Below, in pieces: positions 25,109 through 34,375 of a stretch of 64,000 nucleotides of DNA. Location of the stretch: assembly GCA_928212115.1 (NCBI GenBank), contig CAKMRJ010005745.1, positions 68,280,474 through 68,344,473 on the forward strand, given 5' to 3'. The position numbers were made by a program, and so were the translations under genes. This stretch comes from Lactuca virosa (Eukaryota > Streptophyta > Magnoliopsida > Asterales > Asteraceae). Position 1 is the stretch's first letter. Every line of letters starts with the position of its first letter. The notes under the pieces were generated by a model. That model was not told the DNA's origin and did not search any database. It saw only the letters and a list, made by a program, of their open reading frames with translations.

Positions 25109-26765
25109 CTTTCAAGACATGATAAACATATCTCCTAAAAGTCTAAACAATTCATTGCCATTTCTCATAATTCAAAATATGAAAAAGGGATGTTGTAATC
25201 ATATTGTGCATTTGAGAATGCAATTATTACAACCAATATCCATATTGATATTTATCAGATCTTTAAAATCTATCAGCGAAAGTATTTCCTCATAATCATT
25301 CTCATGAGTTAGAGCGAAACCTTTGGCCACCTAGATTTAAAGGTTCATACGTTCCCATCCACGTGGATCTATCATTTCCAATCTATAGTCATAAGATAAG
25401 GTTTAGGAAAAACATTTAATTTTCCTTTATGTACGGAACTTCGTTATTATATTTCTTGCCTTCTGGTAGCAAAAGAGCCCACCAGTGATTCCATGTTGTT
25501 AGCAACTCACCCATATTGATCAGTGTACTTTGAATAACCAATGTGCTTAGCTTTTTGCAGTTAAATGAAGAACATAGAGCTCATAAGCATTGCCAACTCA
25601 ACTGGAGGTGCACGGAAATAAGAATATGTCAATTAAACACAACATTTTTTCAACCTCTAGTCGTGTGCTAGTGATAACTAAAAGGATTACTGTCAGTTGA
25701 ATATGACAAGATCAAAATCAACATGACTCCCACTAACTTCTTGAAATGTGACTTTTCTCTCAAGCAACATGCCTCGATGAGCTAAAACAAACATTCAAAA
25801 GGTCGTGTGGAAACATTTCATAGGATAGGACTCCATTTATCTTTTGTTTCTCAATCAACGAAAAAACATGAAAACTCAAATTCTAAATGTGATAGAGTAA
25901 GAAAACATTATTACTCAACATATTACGGGGTGTTATCATCCTTCTTAGTTTCATTTGAGTTTCAAGATACGATTCATAGTTACTAGAGCATGGCTCTAAA
26001 ACTAGATTTGGAATAAAGCATGAATCATCTATGACCGAACCATTTCCAATAATGTATGATTCCTCTTCTTACTCATACAGTTTCACTAAGATGTTCTTGG
26101 AGGATTAATTGTGATACAATTCCACAATTACTAAGATGATCATGAAACATGATACTAAAGCACTCTACTTTCTTTTCAGATTGAAGAATCTTTTTATCCT
26201 TCTGCTTAATTGAATCTTCTATCTGTTATGCTACATTTTGAATATTTTCAAAGTATCAAAATTCTGTTTAATCTTGTAAACAAAACCGTATTTACTGAAA
26301 CATAAGTAAATCATGATGCATAGAGTTATTGTCCCCTGTGGTGGATCTGAAGAGTGCATATCAATATGTACTAAATCCATTAGTCCTTCACTTGCCTCAC
26401 ATAAGCACGCGAACAGTGAGTTAATTCGTAATTTTCCAATAAACAATATTCTCACATATTATACAATTCGACTTGTACAACACCAAGTATCTGTCCAGTT
26501 GCTGATGAGATTTCTTTTTCACCTGGTCAATTATGATAGTACCACAAATGACATCATAAGAATCAAATCCACAATTAATATTGCTATTATTAGAAACATA
26601 ACCAACGCTTTCATTAACGAGATTGCAAGGAAATAAGATAAGGTAACTAAGTAAACCAAAACTTTGCTTTTATTGAAATAAAATGAAAATTGGAACTTGT
26701 CCTTACAGTGCATGAAATGAAAAACTATGTTTCTAAACATCTCCGAAGAGTAATAACAATCGATT
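25109..26765 (-). pseudogene. copia-O pol remnant (integrase region)
   Basis: A minus-strand Ty1/copia relic. The clearest piece is at about 26231-26455 and resembles the copia integrase start (ASEGLMDLVHIDMHSSDPPQ, then FSKYGFVYKIKQN). It aligns with the plus-strand piece of copia-1 at 29556-29756. Other stretches match copia-1 at 29230-31100 in reverse complement. All frames are broken. It is the continuation of 47673-50838, separated from it by the insertion of copia-1. The left copy is 10903-12565. Confidence 0.75.
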
Positions 26766-26770
26766 AAATT
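26766..26770. other. copia-1 target-site duplication, left (AAATT)
   Basis: AAATT directly before TGTTGGATTAGG. It is repeated directly after the 3' LTR at 47668-47672, so both ends belong to one insertion event. Confidence 0.85.
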
Positions 26771-27539
26771 TGTTGGATTAGGTGTCTAAGCCTATAAATA
26801 ATTGGTATGTACTTGACCCGATAGTGGCATGGTCCATTTCGGGTTGCCTTCACCAGAACAATCTGATAGGATGGATATTTGAGAAAGAGGTTATTTGTGA
26901 TTTATTAATATACTATAAGTATAATATATTAATTGAGAAATCATATTATTTAATTGGTATTGATCAAGAATTAATTTGGAATTAATTTTGTGATCAAAAG
27001 AGACTAATTAAATTAACTGGGACTGATTAGGTAAATCAGTATTACATAACATTTGCGCTAATGATCCATGTTGATTAGAATGGACTAAGAGTTAGTCTAA
27101 AGGGCTTATCATATGGATTATTAGATTCTAGGCCCAAGGTAGTGGATTAGGGTTTACAAGTTGAAACTCTAGGAATTCCACACTATAAGTGTTGCCCCTT
27201 AGCTCCAAAGCTGGCACCCAAGAGTTCCAAGTAGAACCCTAGCCGATTTTGTGTTCTCCTAGCCTCTCTTTCATTTTCCTCCACTTGTTCATGGTGTTTG
27301 TGACTTGTTTGAGGCATCACACTTGAGGTGCTAAGCTCTTCAAAGGCCAAATTCTACATGCTACAACTAAGAGGTATTCTTGTAACCAGTTTTATGTTTC
27401 AAGTACCAAAGTTGTATACTAGTTATAGGTTTCATGCTTTGGATAAGTTTTGTTACATGTATAACTAGAGAAAACTTAGATCCAAAGCATTAGGGTTGTA
27501 TGTGCACCATTGGAGTGTTGTAGTACATAAATCCCAACA
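26771..27539 (+). mobile_element. copia-1 5' LTR (769 bp)
   Basis: TGTTGGATTAGGTGTC... to ...ATAAATCCCAACA, followed at once by a tRNA-iMet primer site. It pairs with 46915-47667. A left copy is at 12570-13332. Confidence 0.9.
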
Positions 27540-27540
27540 T

Positions 27541-27553
27541 TGGTATCAGAGCC
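27541..27553 (+). other. copia-1 primer-binding site (tRNA-iMet)
   Basis: TGGTATCAGAGCC one base after the LTR end, complementary to the initiator tRNA-Met 3' end. Confidence 0.9.
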
Positions 27554-27626
27554 ATGGGTAGTTTTCTGTTGTATAGATGCATTGGTTATTTGTTCAAAGC
27601 TGGAAAATAGAAAAACTGCTCTCTGT

Positions 27627-27722
27627 ACAGTGGACTCGATGAGTCCTATGATCTGACTCTACGAGTCAAGCACAAATTAAGCCAACTATACGAGTCCAGT
27701 ATCTGACTCGACGAGTTGGATA
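27627..27722. repeat. Cluster of GACTCG/CGAGTC palindromes in copia-1 leader
   Basis: Within about 95 bp of the leader lie GACTCGATGAGTC, GACTCTACGAGTC, ACGAGTCCAGT and GACTCGACGAGTT. Each is a near-palindrome of 12-13 bp, and the spacing is irregular. The left copy is at about 13424-13507. Confidence 0.75.
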
Positions 27723-28335
27723 TGTTGGTTGCAGTTTTTCGTGTTTTTTGGCCAGAATTGGATTAGGATCATTACCGTGAACTGTTTTATATCATAAAAT
27801 CTGTTTTTTCTTATATGGTAGTGATCAACCTCATCCAATTAAAAGATAAATGACAAATATTAAGATAATTACAAGTTAATTGTGAAATATTAAATTCTAA
27901 ACCTTTTGGCTTCATAACTTAAATTTAGACGTAAAAGTTTAATTACGGCTTTGTTGATAATTAATTAAAAGATTAATTAAAAGAGTATTAATAAATCCAT
28001 AATTATATGGTTTGAGTTTAATTGAATTAATGGTCTAGTTTAATTAATAGATTAAACCACCAAGTATTTTAAATGTATAAAATACACCATTATACTATAT
28101 AACATTGAAAGTCTAATATATTATATATGTATAAGTAAAATGTCAGTCTTACTCTTAGTAGGCCTCATTCACGAAGTTGGTCTATAAGGGGTGTTAAAGG
28201 AAATTGCCTATTCATTAAAAGTATAATGAAATACAAAGTAACTAAACCTTTTATAAATTCTCAATCTTAGTTACTTTAGGAAAAATGTGAATTTGATGTT
28301 AACCCATGAAATTGCACTTTACACCTTTCCAAGTC
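27723..28335 (+). other. copia-1 leader, AT-rich part
   Basis: No supported gene. It is AT-rich untranslated leader. Its second half (from about 28150) can be aligned with the copia-O leader at about 49060-49310 on the minus strand, so it is original element sequence. Confidence 0.6.
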
Positions 28336-28371
28336 GTTAGTGGAGCGTGTGTGGTTAACCTGCACACTAAC
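28336..28371 (+). promoter_or_regulatory. Leader hairpin 1 of copia-1 (7-bp stem, 22-nt loop)
   Basis: Arms GTTAGTG (28336-28342) and CACTAAC (28365-28371) pair perfectly around a 22-nt loop with core TGTGTGGTTAACC. Beyond a 3-nt bulge, CCAA (28329-28332) pairs with TTGG (28372-28375). The same loop with a different but complementary stem follows 45 nt later and occurs twice in copia-O. Confidence 0.75.
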
Positions 28372-28394
28372 TTGGACTAGTTATGGTGGAAAAG

Positions 28395-28479
28395 GGTAGC
28401 TCGATGTTTATCATTGATCAATGGAGCGTGTGTGGTTAACCGGCACATTGATTAGGTGATTAATGACATCGAGAGTACC
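28395..28479 (+). promoter_or_regulatory. Leader hairpin 2 of copia-1, long stem-loop
   Basis: The inner stem ATCAATG (28417-28423)/CATTGAT (28446-28452) encloses a 22-nt loop differing from hairpin 1 at one position. Outward, TCATT/AATGA (28411-28415/28462-28466), CTCGATG/CATCGAG (28400-28406/28467-28473) and GGTA/TACC (28395-28398/28476-28479) also pair. The result is a nested stem of about 23 bp with internal loops. The loop holds the 8-nt palindrome GGTTAACC. Confidence 0.75.
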
Positions 28480-28850
28480 AAGCTAATTTGCATGGTTATT
28501 CACACCTTGTTTGTGATCCTCGGTATCCCAGTCACAAACTTGAAGGGCATAATCGAGATTAAAACATGTCATTGAAAAGCTCAATGAATCTCAAAAGAAT
28601 CTAGGAATTTCAATTCATTTAAAACTTAATATTCTTTTTCGTTTTTCATGGTGGAAATTGGTAAATCGTCATTTACCTACCATCAAATATTTTGCAATTG
28701 GATTACAACATCCCTCTTCCGAATTGCAGAATATTGTGTTGGGTCCTAGCCTTAATATTTCATGTGGGTGTTATATTTAGGACTTAAATCAACAAAACTT
28801 GATTTCTCCATTGTAGATGTCTAATTCTGACAACTAAGTCCAGAAAAGTA
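28480..28850 (+). other. copia-1 leader and lost gag N-terminus
   Basis: No open frame of interest. The DNA matches the copia-O leader at about 48640-48900 (minus strand). Where copia-O keeps an N-terminal gag frame (48134-48454), copia-1 has none, so that part of gag was deleted. Confidence 0.55.
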
Positions 28851-28859
28851 TTCTCTTCC

Positions 28860-29035
28860 CAATGGAAAGCGAAATACTAAGTCTGAGATTGTCCCGTGTG
28901 TCATTCCAAAAGAACCTGTTTGCTTCAATTGCCAAGAGAAGGGGCATTGGATGCGAAGCTGCCATATCTACCTGAAGGACCATAAGGATGGTAAAGTCAA
29001 AATGTATGACTCTGCATCAGGTAAGTCCACTATCT
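28860..29035 (+). pseudogene. copia-1 gag C-terminus with CCHC zinc knuckle
   Basis: The reading frame contains VCFNCQEKGHWMRSC, a C-x2-C-x4-H-x4-C knuckle at 28921-28962, then YLKDHKDGKVKM. The copia-O gag has the same arrangement at 47849-48103 (CFYCQLKGHWKHKC, then YLKDLEDGKLK). The knuckle would bind element RNA in the particle. The N-terminal two thirds of gag are missing. The frame ends in TCAGGTAAGTCC, a splice-donor-like sequence also present in diverged form at the same place in copia-O. Confidence 0.8.
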
Positions 29036-31314
29036 AACTTTATTAAGTTCCTATTTCTAGATTCTTAATAAATAATGTGATAAGATTAAATTTTGATGTT
29101 TTAAAGGATCGAAGAAGAGAAAGGAAGCTTAAAGAAAGAGCAGGCTAAGTCTGACCGCGAAGATGGATTTCGATCGCATGATTCGATGATCAGAATTTTG
29201 GGCTGCTGCTCAGGAGTTATGATAGATTGCTAAGGAATATTTAGTAATATAGTTTTCATTTATAATTGCATTGTAAGGACAAGTTTTCTGCACATTTTAT
29301 AAATAAATAAAATCTTTATTTTGTTTTATTTTGTATCTCCTTGCAATGGCATTTGTAAAAATTTGGTGTTTATCTATCTTAGCAATATGGATTTGATTCT
29401 TTCGTTTGTGGTAGTGTCTAAATTTACCAAATAAGGAAAGATTCTCATCACCAAAGTTTCAGTTGGACAATCACTTGGACAAAAACTTGGAATCATGCAA
29501 CTTGTATTGTATGATGAATGAGAACCTTCATCTTTAGGAAATTAAGACTAATTCCTTGTTCACATATAGATGTGAGTCAAGTGAAGGACTAGGGGATCTA
29601 GTACCCTTTGTTGTGCACTGGTCAGGTCGACCACAAAGAACGATAAGACTATTTGTCATGATTTACAAAAAGTTTAGTAAATGTGGTTATGCTTACAAGA
29701 TTAAGTGTAATTCTGAATCATTGAAAAAGTTTCAATGTATAGCAGAACAAATATGAAGAACCAATTAGGCAGAAAGATAAAAGTTTCTCCAATCTGAAAG
29801 GAAAGGAGAGTACTTTAGTATCATGTTTTATGGTTATCTTAATGATTATGAAAACTATATCACAATTGATCCTCTAAGGACACCTTAGTGCATTTGTATG
29901 GCTAAGAAGAGGAATCGAGAATTGTTGAAATGGTTAAATCAAGAAGATGAGTCATACTTCGTTCCAAAATTGAGTCTTAGAGTCATACTCCAAGATTATG
30001 ACTTGAGTGACATATCTTAAGCATGTTTATAGCACCTCATAAGATGTGGAGTAGAAATGGTTCTTGCTCTTGCCCATTTGAAATTGGTAGTTGTGATGCT
30101 TAGATAAGACAAATGCCAACTAAGACCAATTATATGAAGTGTCATTCTTGATAAGAATCAGCACTAACTCTTGGATATTTGTTTGTCAAGGAATGTTTCT
30201 TGGCAAGAGAATCTTATATGTGAGAAGTCAGTGGGAGTCTTAAAGATCTTGAAAAGTTTCAGAAACTAATCAAGAATAAACCTATCGTGTATCACTAGCT
30301 CACGACTTGAGGTTTGTAACCTATCGTGTTGACATATTCTTGTTTTTGTGCTCATTCCAGTTAAAGTTGGCAATGCATGTGAGTTCTATGAGTTCTCAAT
30401 TGTTTGCATAAGGCAAGACACCTTGATCAGTGAAAGTTCATTGATCTGTATAGGTGAGCTGCTTAACAACTTGGAAGACATGGTAGGCCCATGTGCTGCC
30501 AAGTGGCAATAAATTAAGATTGAACAAGTTCAGGCCATATGAGTTTGAATCTGCCATAGACCTTATCTAATGATAATGGTTGGAAATGATAGTTTCACAT
30601 GGATAGGAACACATACACCATAAAATCTAAGTGTCATAAGGTTTCTATCCATTTCATGAAAATGTTTGTGAGAAAACGCTTTCACTAAGTAGACTTTAAG
30701 GAGATAGCAGTTGTGTTAATTGCATTCTCAAATTCGATTATGATTACGACATCCTTCTTCATAGTTCGAATTGTGAGAAATGGCAAATAATTTTGAACAT
30801 TTGGAACTTATTGTTGTATGTTCTGAAATAGTTTAGACCTGCATATAAGCTTTCTAATAAAAGGTGTATGAGCTTAGATAAAGGCTTATCGAAGCATCTC
30901 GTATCTGAAATCTGAACTTTGGTAAAAAGTCAATAAAGTATTTATTTCTAGAAGTCCAGCTGATTTTGGATACATGTAAAAGCTAGTGGGAGCATAAATG
31001 TTATGCTAGTAACAAAATAACTGTTACGCTAAGGGGAGCATAATTATTATGGTGAGTGTTGCGAGTTAGCAATACTATTTATAGGAAAAAAAGTTCTAAT
31101 TTGCAAAGTTGTAAAATTTGAAAAGTTGTTTCGCTATAGTAAGGGAGAGGATACTTATACATTATTTCGAATCTAAAAGTTTAGATTTAAGTATTAATCA
31201 AACTTAGTCATGGATATATGAATACTACCATGTTGAAATTCTATATATGGAAATATTATAGCAAAATACTGGTCAGGTATCATGTCTTTATGTAAGACAT
31301 TATGAATCGTGTCC
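29036..31314 (+). pseudogene. copia-1 pol remnant
   Basis: Decayed Ty1/copia pol. The best piece, 29556-29756, contains CESSEGLGDLVPFVVHWSGR and FSKCGYAYKIKCNSES, which correspond to the start of a copia integrase core. Nearby DNA matches copia-O at 25109-26700 in reverse complement. No intact protease, reverse transcriptase or RNase H frame is visible. This part is cut by gypsy-3 at 31320. Confidence 0.7.
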
Positions 31315-31319
31315 CATAT
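31315..31319. other. gypsy-3 target-site duplication, left (CATAT)
   Basis: CATAT before the 5' LTR. The same five bases follow the 3' LTR at 44134-44138. Confidence 0.85.
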
Positions 31320-32181
31320 TGTGACAACCCGATATTTCGAGTCAATGTAATGTTCTAAAAGTCAAATATTATAAACTATTTTGAATCAATAAAAATTAGC
31401 GTCAAAAACGAAGTGTTCTAAAGTCTCAATTGGAATACAACAGTGATAGATATTGTATCAAGGTTTTCAAAAATATAGAGAATACTCAAATTCGAGTTAT
31501 AACGAAGAAGTTATGACCAATCGAAGATTCGCGACAAAACCGGTAAAACGCTGTTAAGCGTGAAAAGTGAAATTTCAACAAAATACTTTTTAGCCTTAAA
31601 TATCTAAATGAAAGTTGTAGATTATGTTAAACCATGAGCGTACATAAAAAGAACGTCCAAATCTGACATCGTATGAGGAAGTTATGATTTTTCTAAATTC
31701 CAGATCAGCGGTAGACAGCTAAAAATTCGAATTTAAGATCAAGCGATTTTTAGCCGACGCAACCTAAACGAAAATTGAAGATCTCGACAATAGTAGTACA
31801 ACGGAAAAAATACAGACGAAAACGGACATCGGATGAAGAAGTTATGGATTTTTAACGGAATTATCCTGTCCCGGCCTATTAAATAAAATATAATTAAAAA
31901 TAAATTCAAAATTTGCCAACGAAGTCTAAATGAAAGTTGTAGAGTATGTTCTCACCTATGCGTGGATATAAAGAACGTCAAAAACGGAGCTCGTATGCGA
32001 AAGTTACGCATTTTTTAAGTTTTTGGCACACACTTCGAGGCTTATCCGAAGGAGTACGCCCAACGTACTTCGGAGTACGCCCAGCGTACCGAATGAAGGG
32101 TCTCGGACCGGCCATGTCTCGCCTACACCCTCTACGGCAGTCCCATCCGAAGACCGGAGATCGGAGACGTCATCGCTGACG

Positions 32182-32275
32182 TACGCCCCACGTACGAGGG
32201 TACGCCCTGCGTACGAGGGTACGCCCAGCGCACGAGGGTACGCCCCGCATACGAGGTACGCCCCGCGTACGAGGG
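32182..32275. repeat. Five 19-bp palindromic units upstream of the LTR TATA box
   Basis: Units follow TACGCCCCGCGTACGAGGG with small changes (32182, 32201, 32220, 32239, 32257). With the preceding G each contains GTACGC-N3-GCGTAC, an imperfect palindrome. The array ends 13 bp before TATAAATA. The 3' LTR has two units (42902-42940). Two more related palindromes lie at 32053-32090. Confidence 0.9.
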
Positions 32276-32288
32276 CAACTCCCCCTCC

Positions 32289-32296
32289 TATAAATA
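32289..32296 (+). promoter_or_regulatory. TATA box of gypsy-3 5' LTR
   Basis: TATAAATA in CCTCCTATAAATAGCATG, conserved at 42954-42961 in the 3' LTR. It marks the likely U3/R boundary about 30 bp downstream. Confidence 0.75.
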
Positions 32297-32520
32297 GCAT
32301 GTGAGACTTCCGACTTTGGCTTGCTAAGGCGTAGATTCTTTTGCCACATTTTATCATCATATGTAATTTATTTGGAAACATGTATTTTGGAAACAATGTA
32401 ACCTTTTAAATTATATCTATGATGGTTGTGTTTAACTTTCTTCACTATGGTTATGATACTGAGCATGACGTCGTCCGCCCCAGAACGTTTCCGCCGTTCT
32501 GGTTTGGGGGTGTGACAGAT

Positions 32521-32531
32521 TGGTATCAGAG
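32521..32531 (+). other. gypsy-3 primer-binding site (tRNA-iMet)
   Basis: TGGTATCAGAG three bases after the 5' LTR end, matching the initiator tRNA-Met 3' end. The match fades after 11 bases. Confidence 0.85.
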
Positions 32532-33005
32532 TTTTGTTTATAGTGAATGAAGTATATCGAACCACGTAAGATATACAAACTATAAATACAACGGGACAAA
32601 AATTCTCTGACGTAGCTTTTAAAAAAAAAAACTTTAAAAATAAAAATTAATATTTTTATAAAAGTATTCGCACAATCGCACATTCAGTATCATAATGGCA
32701 ATAACATAAAAGTATCAAGACAAGTTGGACACCATGGTCCAACTTCAGGGTATGTAGTCAGATCTTGGATGAATATAGCCTGATCAACTATATTCAGCCA
32801 AGATAGGACCAATGTATGCCGAAGAAGGATCATGGTGAGCAATAAGTCTACAACTTACCAAAAATTTCAAGAATCAAACATAAAAATACTATGGGAGTAT
32901 CTTAACACGAAAAGACGTAATAATAACAAACTCCAATAATTAACTTCTTATTTTCTCAAAGTTTCCCGCAACATTCCTCCTTATCCCTATTCTCGCACAG
33001 GTACG
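32532..33005 (+). other. gypsy-3 leader ending in an acceptor-like tract
   Basis: No ORF. The leader ends CTATTCTCGCACAG (AG at 32999-33000), a good plant-type 3' splice site, six bases before the start codon of the next ORF. A donor-like GTGAGT exists in the intact LTR (43173) but is lost from this 5' LTR by deletion. Confidence 0.5.
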
Positions 33006-33689
33006 ATGGCAGGATTTCATTTACCGGGTGATCCCTACTTTCCCAACCACGAGAATGTCGGATGGATTGAGGAAGACCCAGAGGAGGATCCTGAAGAGGA
33101 ACCCATCGAGGATGAAGAACCTATAGAGGAGGAAGAATCAGTAGACGGCGAAGAGGAAGAAGACTCAGATGGAACCGACTCCGAACCCGAAGTTTACAAT
33201 CCACACCCTGCCCCTAATCCTCCGCGACACTTCCAGGGCCCGACGCTCCAATGGGCCGAAACTATACATCGATGGAGCCGAGAACAAGGTCAACGACCTC
33301 CCTATGGCATGCAACGAGGCTTCTACGATCTCAGCAGAAGAGGGTCAGCCGACCGAGCCCTCCCTGTCATAGTTCACCATGTCACACGCCACGAAGAGCA
33401 AACAAGAGTTAACACCCAACATCTCATGGAGGTTGGTGCTACCAGCCAAGTCAACTCCGTTCGCATTCGCCGGTTGGACGACGACCACGATCGGACTCGA
33501 GACCACACCGAGCTTCTTCGACGGGAAATGGCTGCAACCCGAACCGAAGTGCAAGAACTCCGAGAGAACTTAACCACTCTAGAGGGACGTCTGGCTGAAG
33601 CAGAGCGCCAAGCGGCAGAATCCAGAGCCGAGATGAGGAACTTCGTATCTACACTTCGTGATCCTCAGAGCTTCAACCACTACAAGTAG
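33006..33689 (+). CDS. Extra ORF upstream of gag: acidic, coiled-coil protein, 227 aa
   Basis: An intact frame of 227 codons lies between the 5' LTR and gag, in the same direction as gag-pol. Residues 20-60 are very acidic (repeated D/E-P-E-E blocks). The middle (about 75-120) is mixed and holds a HRWSREQGQRPPYG-type segment. Residues about 145-220 are rich in Arg/Glu/Leu/Ala with heptad spacing (EVQELRENLTTLEGRLAEAE), typical of a coiled coil. There is no signal peptide or membrane segment. It is open although gag-pol carries several stops. Chromovirus-type gypsy elements normally begin with gag, so an additional upstream ORF is unusual; Ogre-type elements have one, but I see no basis to call this homologous. 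Function unknown; RNA or particle assembly would be a guess. Confidence 0.65.
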   Translation: MAGFHLPGDPYFPNHENVGWIEEDPEEDPEEEPIEDEEPIEEEESVDGEEEEDSDGTDSEPEVYNPHPAPNPPRHFQGPTLQWAETIHRWSREQGQRPPYGMQRGFYDLSRRGSADRALPVIVHHVTRHEEQTRVNTQHLMEVGATSQVNSVRIRRLDDDHDRTRDHTELLRREMAATRTEVQELRENLTTLEGRLAEAERQAAESRAEMRNFVSTLRDPQSFNHYK

Positions 33690-34375
33690 TGCTTGCACTG
33701 CTTGCTCCAGTTTAATTTAGTTTTGCGGATAAATATTACTTTCTAGTATTTTATGTTTAATCTCGCGATATAAGTGTTCACACTTCCGAGATCAGTTAGG
33801 CGGCCAAAATTTTCCGTACATTGATGTAGCATAGACCCCTAGTAGGGTCAAATTTTCTCAAGTATTGTATACTAAGTTATATCAATGATATTGGCACGCT
33901 ATTTGCTTATTTAACACTACTCCAATTTCATAACATGAACTATTTTCTGATAAAATTTATTAGTGGCCAACCTATGGTCGCCCGAGGTATAAATCAAAGT
34001 CATATGTAATTAAGACCACGTCGACCTAGAAATGGTGGTTCCGCCTTGGATCCGGTTCCTTGTTTCGTTGTGGGCCCAGGGCAGACCCATTAGATTTGAA
34101 AGTTTATTAAATCTTGATTACATATAAATATTGTACATCGAGCGATTGAAGGGTGGACCCGGTATGGATACAATCACAGACATTTCATGAAAATCAATAC
34201 TACCGAAATTCATAAAGTCTATATTTCATTGTTTATAGACTTCTAGTATGAATGGATTCTTACAACGTTCTTACAAGTCGGAATCATGATGCATATAAAG
34301 AACTAATAATGTTTAGTTTAACACTCGACTTGTATCAAAGAATTATTGTCTTTTCATTCTTGATTATGGCAGAAA
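33690..34375 (+). other. Spacer between the extra ORF and gag in gypsy-3
   Basis: No supported gene. It contains a segment (34035-34095: CCGCCTT...GGTTCCTTGTTTCGTTGTGGGC) that resembles the three repeats in the nested solo LTR at 38560, 38918 and 39191. Confidence 0.55.

Larger units (their letters stand above)
31320..32517 (+). mobile_element. gypsy-3 5' LTR (1198 bp, internally deleted)
   Basis: TGTGACAACCCGATATTTC... to ...GGGGGTGTGACA. Compared with the 3' LTR (2072 bp), it lacks 42991-43941. The break lies between two GCT triplets about 30 bp after the TATA box (TATAAATA, 32289-32296). It carries five copies of a 19-bp repeat where the 3' LTR has two. I count about 12 differences in the first 240 bp of the two LTRs, so the insertion is not recent. 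Confidence 0.9.

Noticed and set aside
27627..27722. Hammerhead ribozyme in the copia-1 leader (CTCGATGAGTC looks like part of a CTGATGA core)
   Set aside because: The required CTGATGA and GAAA core nucleotides with three stems are not present.
1..28000. Biological tandem duplication of a 14-kb unit
   Set aside because: The break coincides with a 13-N gap, the copies differ by scattered single-base indels, and the right copy starts upstream of the left window edge, as for overlapping contigs.
32004..32396. Open frames in both strands across the gypsy-3 LTR repeats
   Set aside because: They arise from the 19-bp GC-rich repeat array, which lacks stops in several frames; the 3' LTR has shorter versions.
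33006..33689. The upstream ORF as part of gag
   Set aside because: A separate gag with its own start, core domain and two zinc knuckles begins 686 bp later.
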